64,000 nt of DNA from Ruminococcus albus AD2013 (GTDB lineage Bacteria; Bacillota; Clostridia; Oscillospirales; Ruminococcaceae), in assembly GCF_000526775.1 (NCBI RefSeq), contig NZ_JAGS01000001.1:2604001-2668000 (forward strand), in the 5' to 3' direction. Each line of letters opens with the position of its first letter. Within the stretch, counting starts at the first letter, position 1. Below the pieces are notes generated by a model. That model worked only from the letters and a program-made list of their open reading frames with translations. It was not told the origin of the DNA and ran no database searches. The translations under genes were made by a program, and so were the position numbers. Positions 34,171 to 41,976 of this stretch are shown here, piece after piece.

Positions 34171-35379
34171 TTGGAACCATACGAAATACTTATGGATCTC
34201 GCCATCATAATGATGAGCGCGAAATTCATGGGGCTGCTGGCAAGAAGGATCAAGGCGCCCATGGTAGTCGGCGAGATCATCGCAGGTGTGATAATCGGAC
34301 CGTGCGTGCTGAATATTTTGCATCCTTCGGATAACCTGAGCATATTATCAGAGATCGGTGTTATACTGATAATGTTCTCGGCAGGTCTTGAAACCAATTT
34401 GCAGGAGCTGAAAAAATCAGGATTCGTCGCCTGTATACTAGCCTGTGTGGGCGTATTCGTACCGCTGGTATGCGGTGCGGGACTGTATACCGCCTTCTAC
34501 GGTTTTGACGGTTTCGGCAGCGAGAGTTTCTTCAAAGCGATGTTCGTCGGCTGTATAATGACCGCAACTTCCGTGGGAATAACGGTGGAAGCACTTAAAG
34601 AAATGGGCGTGCTGAAAGGCCGCGTGGGACAGACGATACTTTCAGCTGCCATAATAGATGATATCATCGGCATAGTGGTACTCACCTTCGTCCTCAGCAT
34701 GAAAGACCCGTCCAGCAAGATAAGCGTAGTTTCGCTGAAAGTTGTTGGATTCCTTGCAGCGTCCCTCATACTGGGCATTGTGATATACAAGATATTCAAG
34801 GTGTGGGACGAAAAATATCCTCATACAAGACGTATCCCCATCGTTGCATTAAGCCTTTGCTTTGTACTGGCATATGTGGCAGAAGAATTCTTCGGTATCG
34901 CCGATATCACAGGTGCTTATATCGCAGGCATAATCCTCTGCAACGTCCGCGATGCTGATTATATCGACCGCAAAGTAAGCGTCAACGGATATATGTTCTT
35001 TGCCCCGATATTCTTCGTTTGCATAGGTCTTAAAACCAACTTCGACGGTATGAACAGCGAGATAATACTCTTCTCACTGGCATTCGTGGCAGTGGCTATG
35101 CTCGCAAAGCTCATCGGCTGCGGACTTGCTGCAAAGTGCTTCAAGTTCAAGACCATCGACTGCATAAAGATAGGTGCAGGCATGATGACCCGAGGCGAGG
35201 TCGCCCTCATCATCACAAACAAAGGTCTAAGCATGGGCGTTATCCCCGCTGACTACTCCACTGCTGTTATACTGCTGATAATCGTAAGCAGTATAGTTAC
35301 TCCGATATTCCTCAAATATCTCTACTCAAGATCTCCTGATTCCACAGAAGATACACCTGTTACAGCGAATTCAAAGTAA
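34171..35379 (+). CDS. Cation:proton antiporter (CPA2 family)
   Basis: 402 residues from TTG 34171, which has AGGGGGT 6 bases upstream. An in-frame ATG at 34066 would start inside the -35 box and is rejected. About 12 membrane helices are present. LARRIKAPMVVGEIIAGVIIGP near the N-terminus and AAIIDDIIGIVVLTFVLS near 160 are family motifs, the latter carrying the paired Asp of the ion site. This protein exchanges sodium or potassium for protons, as NapA/GerN-type antiporters do. No TrkA/RCK nucleotide-binding domain is attached. It ends in a bidirectional terminator. Confidence 0.9.
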   Translation: MEPYEILMDLAIIMMSAKFMGLLARRIKAPMVVGEIIAGVIIGPCVLNILHPSDNLSILSEIGVILIMFSAGLETNLQELKKSGFVACILACVGVFVPLVCGAGLYTAFYGFDGFGSESFFKAMFVGCIMTATSVGITVEALKEMGVLKGRVGQTILSAAIIDDIIGIVVLTFVLSMKDPSSKISVVSLKVVGFLAASLILGIVIYKIFKVWDEKYPHTRRIPIVALSLCFVLAYVAEEFFGIADITGAYIAGIILCNVRDADYIDRKVSVNGYMFFAPIFFVCIGLKTNFDGMNSEIILFSLAFVAVAMLAKLIGCGLAAKCFKFKTIDCIKIGAGMMTRGEVALIITNKGLSMGVIPADYSTAVILLIIVSSIVTPIFLKYLYSRSPDSTEDTPVTANSK

Positions 35380-35394
35380 ACATCTCCAATATAG

Positions 35395-35430
35395 AAAGCG
35401 CAGTATGTTATCAACAGCATACTGCGCTTT
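35395..35430. terminator. Bidirectional terminator between the antiporter and ABC exporter genes
   Basis: AAAGCGCAGTATG (35395-35407) pairs perfectly with 35418-35430, loop 10. The arms end in A-run and T-run, so it can stop transcription from both sides. The plus side continues TTTTGTTTTAT. Confidence 0.85.
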
Positions 35431-35442
35431 TGTTTTATGATA

Positions 35443-37365
35443 TCAGTTCTCTGCAAAGCTTCCTGTGTAAAGCTGGAAGTACTTTCCTTTCTTTTCAAGC
35501 AGTTCATCGTGTGTGCCGCGCTCGATTATCCTGCCCTGTTCAAGAACCATTATGCAATCGGAATTCTTGACGGTTGAAAGTCTGTGGGCGATAACGAAAG
35601 TAGTCCTTCCATTCATGAGAGCGTCCATACCTGTCTGGACCAGCTTTTCTGTGCGTGTATCGATGGAGGAAGTCGCCTCATCGAGGATAAGCACAGGCGG
35701 GTCGCCGACTGCGGCTCTTGCTATGGCAAGAAGCTGTCGCTGTCCCTGGCTGAGGTTTCCGCCGTCGCCCTTTAATACGGTGTCGTAGCCGTGTTCAAGC
35801 TTCTCGATAAAGCCCGAAGCATTCGCAAGCTTAGCCGCCGCGATACATTCCTCATCGGTAGCATCGAGGTTTCCGTAGCGGATATTATCCATTACCGTAC
35901 CCGTGAACAGGTGGGTATCCTGCAAAACTATGCCGAGAGTTTTTCTCAGTGCGGGCTTTTTGATCTTGGTGATATTTATGCCGTCATACCTTATCTTACC
36001 GTCCTGAATATCATAGAAACGGTTTATCAGATTGGTGATAGTGGTCTTGCCTGCACCTGTTGAACCTACAAAGGCTATCTTCTGACCAGGCTTAGCGAAC
36101 AGCTGTACATCGTGAAGAACGATCTTTTCGTCATTGTATCCGAAATCTACACCGTCAAAAACTATCTCACCCTTCATCTGGGTATAGGTGACAGTTCCGT
36201 CCTCCTTGTGGGGGTGTTTCCAAGCCCATGTGCCTGTACGCTCTGCACATTCTTTCAGTTCGCCATCATTATCGAATTTAGCATTTACAAATTCTACATA
36301 TCCCTCATCGGTCTCGGGAGTCTGATCCAGCAGATCCATAACTCTGCCTGCACCTGCGGAAGCCATTATAACAAAGGTCATCTGCTGGCTTATCTGGGTG
36401 ATGGGCATTGTGAAGTTACGGTTCAGCGTAAGGAAAGCAACAAGTCTGCCAAGGGTTATACTGCCGACATTGTTTATAAGCAGTATCGCACCGAAGACTG
36501 CACACAGCACATAGCTGATATTGCCGATGTTGCCGTTTATTGGCATCAGTATGTTTGCAAACTTGTTTGCGTTGTTGGCACTGTCGCGCAATTTATCATT
36601 GAGCTCCCTGAAATCTGCCTGCGCATTTTCCTCATGGCAAAACACCTTGACAACCTTCTGACCGTCCAGCATCTCTTCGATGAAGCCGTTTACCTCACCC
36701 AGATCCTTCTGCTGTGCCGCAAAATATTTACCAGAATTGCCCGATATCTTCGCTGTCACGAACATCATAACACCCGCCATGAATATCGAAAGCAGTGAAA
36801 GGGGTATGTTTCTGGTGAACATGGATATAAGCGTTACCACCAGTGTCACGGTGGAGTTTATGAGCTGAGGTATGCTCTGTGCGATGAACTGTCTGAGAGT
36901 ATCAACATCGTTGGTGTATACCGACATTATATCACCGTGTGCGTGGGTGTCAAAATACTTTATCGGCAGACTCTCCATGTTATCGAACAGCGCGTTCCTG
37001 AAATTGCGCAGAGTACCCTGACCTACGTTTACCATGATACGGTTATAGGCATAAGCCGAGGTGAGTCCAAGTACATATATCACCGCAAGCCTTACCAGAG
37101 CCATAGCCAGCGGCTTATAGTCAGCGACAAACGCATCGCCGAGCTCCTTCTTTTCTTTGAGCATAGGCATAACATAGTCATCAACGAGGGATTGTATGAA
37201 CACCATGCCCACAAGGGTCGTAACAGCCTGTATGATGATGCAGACCACAACTATCCCGAAATGCATCTTATAGTCCTTGAACATAAATTTAAGCACACGC
37301 CCCAGCACTTTGAAAGTGTCCTTGCTCATTTGCGGACGGGGTGCTGTTCTATCAGGTCTTGGCAT
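35443..37365 (-). CDS. ABC exporter half-transporter (catalytically complete ATPase)
   Basis: 640 residues. Six-helix membrane domain (about 25-340), then an ATPase domain with Walker A GSTGAGKTT, signature LSQGQRQLLAIARA, Walker B LILDEATSSID with the catalytic Glu, and switch His in FVIAHRLST. A stretch of about 45 residues just before the ATPase (VEFVNAKFDNDGELKE ...) is longer than usual. It adjoins the 593-residue partner (one base apart) and they most likely form one heterodimeric multidrug or peptide exporter. Confidence 0.93.
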   Translation of the reverse strand: MPRPDRTAPRPQMSKDTFKVLGRVLKFMFKDYKMHFGIVVVCIIIQAVTTLVGMVFIQSLVDDYVMPMLKEKKELGDAFVADYKPLAMALVRLAVIYVLGLTSAYAYNRIMVNVGQGTLRNFRNALFDNMESLPIKYFDTHAHGDIMSVYTNDVDTLRQFIAQSIPQLINSTVTLVVTLISMFTRNIPLSLLSIFMAGVMMFVTAKISGNSGKYFAAQQKDLGEVNGFIEEMLDGQKVVKVFCHEENAQADFRELNDKLRDSANNANKFANILMPINGNIGNISYVLCAVFGAILLINNVGSITLGRLVAFLTLNRNFTMPITQISQQMTFVIMASAGAGRVMDLLDQTPETDEGYVEFVNAKFDNDGELKECAERTGTWAWKHPHKEDGTVTYTQMKGEIVFDGVDFGYNDEKIVLHDVQLFAKPGQKIAFVGSTGAGKTTITNLINRFYDIQDGKIRYDGINITKIKKPALRKTLGIVLQDTHLFTGTVMDNIRYGNLDATDEECIAAAKLANASGFIEKLEHGYDTVLKGDGGNLSQGQRQLLAIARAAVGDPPVLILDEATSSIDTRTEKLVQTGMDALMNGRTTFVIAHRLSTVKNSDCIMVLEQGRIIERGTHDELLEKKGKYFQLYTGSFAEN

Positions 37366-39147
37366 TTATACTCCCTCCTTTCTTATGCTTACAGCTTTGC
37401 CATCGGCGTTCTCGGGACGGTCGAAATCTCCTCCGCCGCCTGCCTGTGAACTGTAAATATCAGCGTAGGTCTCGCTGGTCTTCAGCAGTTCTTCGTGAGT
37501 GCCGATGCCGGTTATCCTGCCATCTTCGATAACGAGTATCCTGTCAGCCTTTTCAACGCTGGATATACGCTGTGCGATTATTATCTTTGTAGTGCCGGGT
37601 ATCTTCTCGGCGAAAGCCTGCTTTATCTTCGCATCAGTAGCAGTATCCACCGCACTGGTGGAATCGTCGAGGATAAGCACCTTTGGGCTCTTCATCAGCG
37701 CTCTTGCTATACAGAGTCTCTGCTTCTGTCCGCCCGAAACGTTAGCGCCGCCGCGTTCGATACGGGAGTTATACTTATCGGGCATACGCTCGATGAATTC
37801 ATCTGCACAAGCCGACTTGCAAGCTTCTATGCATTCCTCTTCGGTAGCATCCTCATTGCCCCAGCGGAGATTATCGATGATAGTGCCAGAGAACAGCACG
37901 TTCTTCTGCAATACCACAGATACATTGTTTCTGAGGAATTCCATATCATAATCTCTTACATCTACTCCGCCGACCTTAACTGACCCCGATGTAACATCGT
38001 AAAGTCTGCTTATAAGGTTGACAAGAGAGGTCTTGCCCGAACCTGTAGGTCCTATTATACCGATAGTTTCGCCCGATTTAATATGCAGGTCGATATCGTG
38101 GAGTACTTCCTTGTTCTCGCCCTTGAAGTATGCAAAATCAACGTGCTCAAAGTCGATGGAACCGTCCTTCATCTCCTTGATGGTGTCAGCCTTGTCGGAG
38201 AGGTCGGGTTCTTCATCCAGCACCTCGCTGATACGCTTTATGCTGGCAGTTGACATGGATATCATAACGAATATGAACGAGAGCATCATCAGCGAGATGA
38301 AAGCGCTGAAAATGTAGGAGAACAGGCTGGTCAGCTCACCTGTTGTGAGTGTGCCGCCCACTATCATGTGAGCGCCCAGCCAGCTTATAGCAATGATAGC
38401 CGAGTAGCTGACAAACATCATTACAGGGTTGTTCAGTGCCACAATGCTCTCCGCCTTGACGAACATATTGTAAAGGTTGCCCGATGCCTTGCGGAATTTC
38501 AGCTTTTCGTAGTCCTCACGTACATATGCCTTTACAACTCGTATAGCCGATACATTTTCCTGTACGCTGGAATTGAGCTCATCGTATTTCTGAAAAGCCG
38601 CGCTGAATGTCTTCATGGCGAACCTTACCACCAGACTAAGCGCCACAGCAAGCACCAGCAATGCCACAAGGAACATACTGCTCATTCGCGGGCTTACCAG
38701 GAAACTCATCACCATACTGCTTATCAGCATAAAAGGTGCACGAACTGCTATGCGTATGCACATCTGGAAAGCGTTCTGTATATTGGTTACATCAGTAGTC
38801 ATTCGCGTTACCAGGCCTGCAGTTGAGAACTTGTCGATATTACCGAAGGAGAATGTCTGTATCTTACGGTATATCTCCTCTCGCAGATTGCAGGCAAAAC
38901 CTGTTGAGGCTCTTGCGCCATGTACTCCCGACATGATGCCCGAAAACAGGCTGACCACAGCCGCACCCGCCATCAGTCCGCCGTAGAGCCCCACTGCTTT
39001 CATATCGTTTTTTTCAATTCCCTTGTCGATTATCATCGCCATTATGTAGGGCAGCAGCACTTCCATAACGACTTCCAGCATCGCATAAAAAGGCGTGAGG
39101 ATAGTATCCTTTTTATACTGCTTTATCTGAGCTAGGATCTTCTTCAT
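37366..39147 (-). CDS. ABC exporter half-transporter (degenerate ATPase site)
   Basis: 593 residues. Six-helix membrane domain followed by an ATPase with Walker A GPTGSGKTS and signature VSGGQKQRLCIARA. The Walker B end reads LILDDSTSAVD, with Asp where the catalytic Glu normally stands, and the switch region reads IIAQRISS with Gln in place of His. These changes mark the non-hydrolysing side of heterodimeric exporters (BmrC/D, TM287/288 type), with the 640-residue neighbour providing the active site. Its ATG overlaps the MarR gene stop (39144-39147). Confidence 0.93.
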   Translation of the reverse strand: MKKILAQIKQYKKDTILTPFYAMLEVVMEVLLPYIMAMIIDKGIEKNDMKAVGLYGGLMAGAAVVSLFSGIMSGVHGARASTGFACNLREEIYRKIQTFSFGNIDKFSTAGLVTRMTTDVTNIQNAFQMCIRIAVRAPFMLISSMVMSFLVSPRMSSMFLVALLVLAVALSLVVRFAMKTFSAAFQKYDELNSSVQENVSAIRVVKAYVREDYEKLKFRKASGNLYNMFVKAESIVALNNPVMMFVSYSAIIAISWLGAHMIVGGTLTTGELTSLFSYIFSAFISLMMLSFIFVMISMSTASIKRISEVLDEEPDLSDKADTIKEMKDGSIDFEHVDFAYFKGENKEVLHDIDLHIKSGETIGIIGPTGSGKTSLVNLISRLYDVTSGSVKVGGVDVRDYDMEFLRNNVSVVLQKNVLFSGTIIDNLRWGNEDATEEECIEACKSACADEFIERMPDKYNSRIERGGANVSGGQKQRLCIARALMKSPKVLILDDSTSAVDTATDAKIKQAFAEKIPGTTKIIIAQRISSVEKADRILVIEDGRITGIGTHEELLKTSETYADIYSSQAGGGGDFDRPENADGKAVSIRKEGV

Positions 39148-39599
39148 TTATCCTGACCCTCCTTTTCAGCGTCTTTTAAATTTTCTGCCATCCGCGACAG
39201 CAGTTTATTCAGAGTTTCAAGTTCATCTTCCTCAAATCCCTTGAAAGCCTTGTCTTCGATACTGCCCATGCAGTTTTCTATCTCAGCTTTGTGCATAGCA
39301 GCCTTTTCGGTGGCTATCAGACCTCGCCTGCGTTCATCGGTGTCACAGCCCTCCATCGTAAGGTATCCTTTCGACCTCAGCTTTTTCACAAGCCCCGAGA
39401 CCGTTGCCCCTGATATATGCATCTCCCGCTGTATATCCGACGGATAAACAGGCGGTTCATGGCACATGATGAACATCAGCACATGGCTCTGCGCCGCAGT
39501 TATATCGTTGTGGGCGAGCTCGGAATTGATTATACATCCTATTTTCTGATGAACATACTTAGAGGCTATTATAACTTCTTTCTGTATTTCTTTTCTCAC
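39144..39599 (-). CDS. MarR family transcriptional regulator
   Basis: 151 residues. A winged helix-turn-helix: LAHNDITAAQSHVLMFIMCHE, then PSDIQREMHISGATVSGLVKKLRSKGYL at about 55-82 with the wing after it. It is first in an operon with the ABC exporter pair, so it probably represses the exporter until an inducer binds. A palindrome TTAGC-TT-GCTAA (39621-39632) lies between the promoter -10 box and the start codon and is a good operator candidate. Confidence 0.92.
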   Translation of the reverse strand: MRKEIQKEVIIASKYVHQKIGCIINSELAHNDITAAQSHVLMFIMCHEPPVYPSDIQREMHISGATVSGLVKKLRSKGYLTMEGCDTDERRRGLIATEKAAMHKAEIENCMGSIEDKAFKGFEEDELETLNKLLSRMAENLKDAEKEGQDK

Positions 39600-39620
39600 T
39601 AATTATTCGCCCCCTTATGA

Positions 39621-39632
39621 TTAGCTTGCTAA
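39621..39632. promoter_or_regulatory. Candidate MarR operator
   Basis: The palindrome TTAGC-TT-GCTAA lies 22 bases upstream of the MarR gene start. A minus-strand TATAAT -10 box is at 39651-39656, so a bound repressor would sit over the early transcribed region. Confidence 0.5.
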
Positions 39633-39772
39633 CTATCAGTTGCCTATCTAATTATACTACACCAATTTATATTTTATTCAGCTATTTTATGAACAAATTA
39701 TTTTCATATAAAACGCGCATAACTAAACCGATAGCCCCTTCCATATTCAGCAAATCGCGCATGACATAAAAA

Positions 39773-39798
39773 GACCCGAAGACTTTCGTCATCGGGTC
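39773..39798 (-). terminator. Terminator of rpsT
   Basis: GACCCGA-x-GAC pairs with GTC-x-TCGGGTC (39773-39798), loop TTTC. On the minus strand TTTTTATG follows. Confidence 0.85.
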
Positions 39799-39820
39799 AT
39801 ATCCGTTATTAAAAACGATC

Positions 39821-40072
39821 TTAGCCGAGCTTCTTAGCAAGCTGAGACTTCTTTCTTGCAGCGTTATTCTTGTGCAGAATACCCTTTGTGCAAGCCATAT
39901 CGACCTTCTTGATAGCGGTTCTAACTACCTGCTCCTTATCAGCAGCATTGTTAGCAACAGCAGCATCAGCCTTCTTCAGAGCAGTCTTAAGATCGGACTT
40001 GATAGCCTTGTTTCTCAGGGTCTTCTTCTCGATGACCTTAACTCTCTTCTTTGCAGACTTAATGTTAGGCAT
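39821..40072 (-). CDS. rpsT: Ribosomal protein S20
   Basis: 83 residues from ATG 40072 (MPNIKSAKKRVKVIEKKTLR), with GGAGG 8 bases upstream; the frame extends to 40090 without support. It is very rich in Lys and Ala, with helices and the S20 end motif (KGILHKNNAARKKSQLAKKL). S20 binds 16S rRNA early in 30S assembly. It is divergent from gpr, the usual arrangement in sporulating Firmicutes. Confidence 0.97.
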   Translation of the reverse strand: MPNIKSAKKRVKVIEKKTLRNKAIKSDLKTALKKADAAVANNAADKEQVVRTAIKKVDMACTKGILHKNNAARKKSQLAKKLG

Positions 40073-40295
40073 TATGGACACCTCCCTCAATGTATAAAAT
40101 CTCGCTTATCAGGATAAGCTATCCGCAGACTGAGAGGAAATGCGGATAACAGATTTGGCAAGCTTACTAAAATAGTGTAACACATTTTTCTCCCAATTGC
40201 AAGGGGTTTTCAAAAAAAATTCCGCAAATTTTCGGAACTTTATTTGTACATATTGTTTAAATCTACAATATTTCTACAGGAAAGAAGGCACTTAA

Positions 40296-41165
40296 ATGAA
40301 AGACCTACGCACCGACCTTGCAGTTGAAGCCGCCCGCAGGCTGTCACTAAGCCGCGACCTTGAAGGCGTATCCCGAAAAATAGATATCCTGTCTGATGCA
40401 CAGCTTGAGATCGCAGATATCACGATAGAGACTTCTGCCGCAGCCAACGAACTCTGCCGACCCAAGGGACGGTATGTCACCCTGAAAGCCATAGACAGCA
40501 CTTTTGAGAATTTCTGTCCCTGCCGCGACAGCCGTATACAAACCATAGCAAACACCTTGCGAAGTCTTGCGGTCGGAGCCGAGCACATACTTGTGGCTGG
40601 TCTTGGCAACAGACATCTTACCGCCGATGCACTTGGTCCGCTGACGGTGGATAAGATATTCGCCACCAGACATATCAAGCGTCTTGCCCATGAACTGGAC
40701 ACCGACGAACTGACGGAAGTATCGGCTATTGAAACAGGTGTGCTTGGACAGACTGGCATAGAGTCTACCGAGCAGATCAAAGCCCTGTGTGAAGCCGTTC
40801 AGCCTGACCTTGTGATAGCTGTTGACGCTCTCGCCTGCTGGGATCTGGATCATCTCGGGCGGACGATACAGATATGTGACACAGGCATATCTCCGGGCAG
40901 CGGTGTTGAGAATTCCCGCAAAGAACTTTCCCGTGCGACCCTCGGCGTGACCTGCATAGCTATCGGCGTTCCAATGGTGGTAGACCTTGCGTCAGCCGCC
41001 GAGATGATATTCGGCAGACCCGCCCCCGATGGCAGTGAGCGCATGACCGTCACCCCGGGAAGCATAGACAAACTTGTGAAATCAGCAGCGGGGTATATCG
41101 CTGAGGGGATAAATCTTGCTTTTCAGAAAAACATGACCCTTGAGGAACTGAGAAGCTTGTCTTAA
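40296..41165 (+). CDS. gpr: Spore germination protease GPR
   Basis: 289 residues starting MKDLRTDLAVEAARRLS: the RTDLAVEA processing motif common to GPR and its SASP substrates lies almost at the N-terminus, leaving a very short pro-segment. VAGLGNRHLTADALGPL and VIAVDALACWDLDHLGRTIQ carry the conserved Asp residues, and ISPGSGVENSRKELS and IGVPMVVD complete the family pattern. GPR degrades DNA-protecting spore proteins when spores germinate. An intact gpr in a genus seldom seen to sporulate is notable. A strong ribosome site (AGGAAAGAAGG) is present. Confidence 0.95.
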   Translation: MKDLRTDLAVEAARRLSLSRDLEGVSRKIDILSDAQLEIADITIETSAAANELCRPKGRYVTLKAIDSTFENFCPCRDSRIQTIANTLRSLAVGAEHILVAGLGNRHLTADALGPLTVDKIFATRHIKRLAHELDTDELTEVSAIETGVLGQTGIESTEQIKALCEAVQPDLVIAVDALACWDLDHLGRTIQICDTGISPGSGVENSRKELSRATLGVTCIAIGVPMVVDLASAAEMIFGRPAPDGSERMTVTPGSIDKLVKSAAGYIAEGINLAFQKNMTLEELRSLS

Positions 41166-41179
41166 TTCATAATTCACAA

Positions 41180-41201
41180 CACTAAAAGCGAAGCGTTAGT
41201 G
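41180..41201 (+). terminator. Possible hairpin after gpr
   Basis: AACACTAA and TTAGTGTGTT can pair around an AAGCGAAGCG loop, 15-35 bases past the gpr stop. There is no clear T-run. Confidence 0.4.
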
Positions 41202-41247
41202 TGTTCATTAATTGTTGGCAGGGCGGTAAGGTAGCTGGGCTTAGGAT

Positions 41248-41523
41248 AGAATGCCAAGGAGAAGAGCTTTGGGTCAAGCCTTTCGCGAAAGGCTTGCGGG
41301 AAGCACGAGGGGCAGAGCCTCTCGGTCAAGGCGCAAAAGCGACGTGGCAACTTTCAAAGCAATAGCAGACTATCTTCCGACCCAAAAGGCGCGGGCAACT
41401 AAATCCAGAGCGTGGACAATCAAACGTCCACGTTCTTTCTATGTCCGTGAAATATTGCCCGCGCCCGAAATCGGACAGCGACAGCGAATCCGATTTCTCG
41501 ACCCGAACGGAGTGAGGGGCGAC
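41248..41523 (+). repeat. Dispersed intergenic repeat, copy 1
   Basis: 276 bases, GC-rich compared with the flanks, made of small hairpins. It opens with ATGCCAAGGAG, then CAAGCC-TTTCGCGAAA-GGCTTG, a GAGG-GGCAGAG-CCTC hairpin, and GGCGCAAAAG leading to ATAGCAGACTATCTTCCGAC. An inverted pair GCGCGGGCAA / TTGCCCGCGC surrounds a variable middle, followed by an ATCGGA/TCCGAT hairpin and the end block TCGACCCGAAC...GGGGCGAC. The same blocks occur in order at 50736-51011 on the other strand and, rearranged, at 50256-50645. Open frames in it look spurious. Confidence 0.75.
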
Positions 41524-41530
41524 CTTCCCG

Positions 41531-41641
41531 CAGTCCGCCAGACAGAAATAAAATGTTCCACGTAGAACATTTGTTTTATAGACACATTACAAAAGCTAAA
41601 CGCTCCGTATTCACAAGACATAGGTTATGTTGCTATCGACC
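41531..41641 (+). repeat. Tandem repeat with parS-like palindrome, copy A
   Basis: About 111 bases, highly similar to copy B at 41670-41785. It contains CAGTCCG, AGACAGAAATAAAATG, the palindrome, AAAAGCTAAACGC, and GTATTCACAAGACATAGG. The palindrome TGTTCCACGTAGAACA (41554-41569) differs by one base from a perfect parS. Confidence 0.8.
41554..41569. other. Imperfect parS-like site
   Basis: TGTTCCACGTAGAACA, one mismatch from the 16-bp palindrome in copy B. parS is the binding site of the chromosome-segregation protein ParB (Spo0J). Confidence 0.6.
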
Positions 41642-41669
41642 CCGAAAGCGAGGACTGCAACTTCACACG

Positions 41670-41785
41670 CAGTCCGTCAGACAGAAATAAAATGTTCCAC
41701 GTGGAACATTTGTTTTGTAGCTGCAACGCAAAAGCTAAACGCGCCGTATTCACAAGACATAGGTGATGTTGTTGCCCTATCGACC
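41670..41785 (+). repeat. Tandem repeat with parS-like palindrome, copy B
   Basis: About 116 bases, the second copy of the duplication. It carries a perfect palindrome at 41693-41708, and the palindromy extends to 22 bases (41690-41711). The spacing of the two palindromes is 139 bases centre to centre. Confidence 0.8.
41693..41708. other. Perfect parS-like site
   Basis: TGTTCCACGTGGAACA is a perfect 16-bp palindrome and an accepted parS form (the T-to-C/A-to-G variant of TGTTTCACGTGAAACA used by several phyla). It would load ParB and then SMC on the chromosome. Confidence 0.75.
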
Positions 41786-41913
41786 GAAACGGAGAGAGTC
41801 GCGAAAACCGCAATAATCGGCAAGTCTTTGCCTGACACTGCATTGTCGTAAAATCCCGCAAAAGCACGTACTTAAACGTTGTCGTAACAGTGATGCGGAT
41901 AGCTAAACTTTAC
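41786..41913. other. Intergenic tail before the glucuronate operon promoter
   Basis: About 130 bases with no gene. No known riboswitch or clear operator was seen. Confidence 0.4.
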
Positions 41914-41942
41914 TTGTATTCACAATTATAGAGTAGTATAAT
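41914..41942 (+). promoter_or_regulatory. Promoter of the glucuronate operon
   Basis: TTGTAT (41914-41919), 17-base spacer, TATAAT (41937-41942). The leader to ATG 41977 is only about 28 bases, with GGGAGG at 41964-41969. Confidence 0.75.
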
Positions 41943-41976
41943 ATAGTTGAATATTATAGTGTTGGGAGGCAAGCAC

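Noticed and set aside
40102..40295. Sigma-G promoter before gpr
   Set aside because: I could not find a match to both boxes that I would defend.
41251..41565. Open frame of 104 codons starting MPRRRALGQAF
   Set aside because: It is produced by the GC-rich repeat; the frame is not kept in the other two copies.
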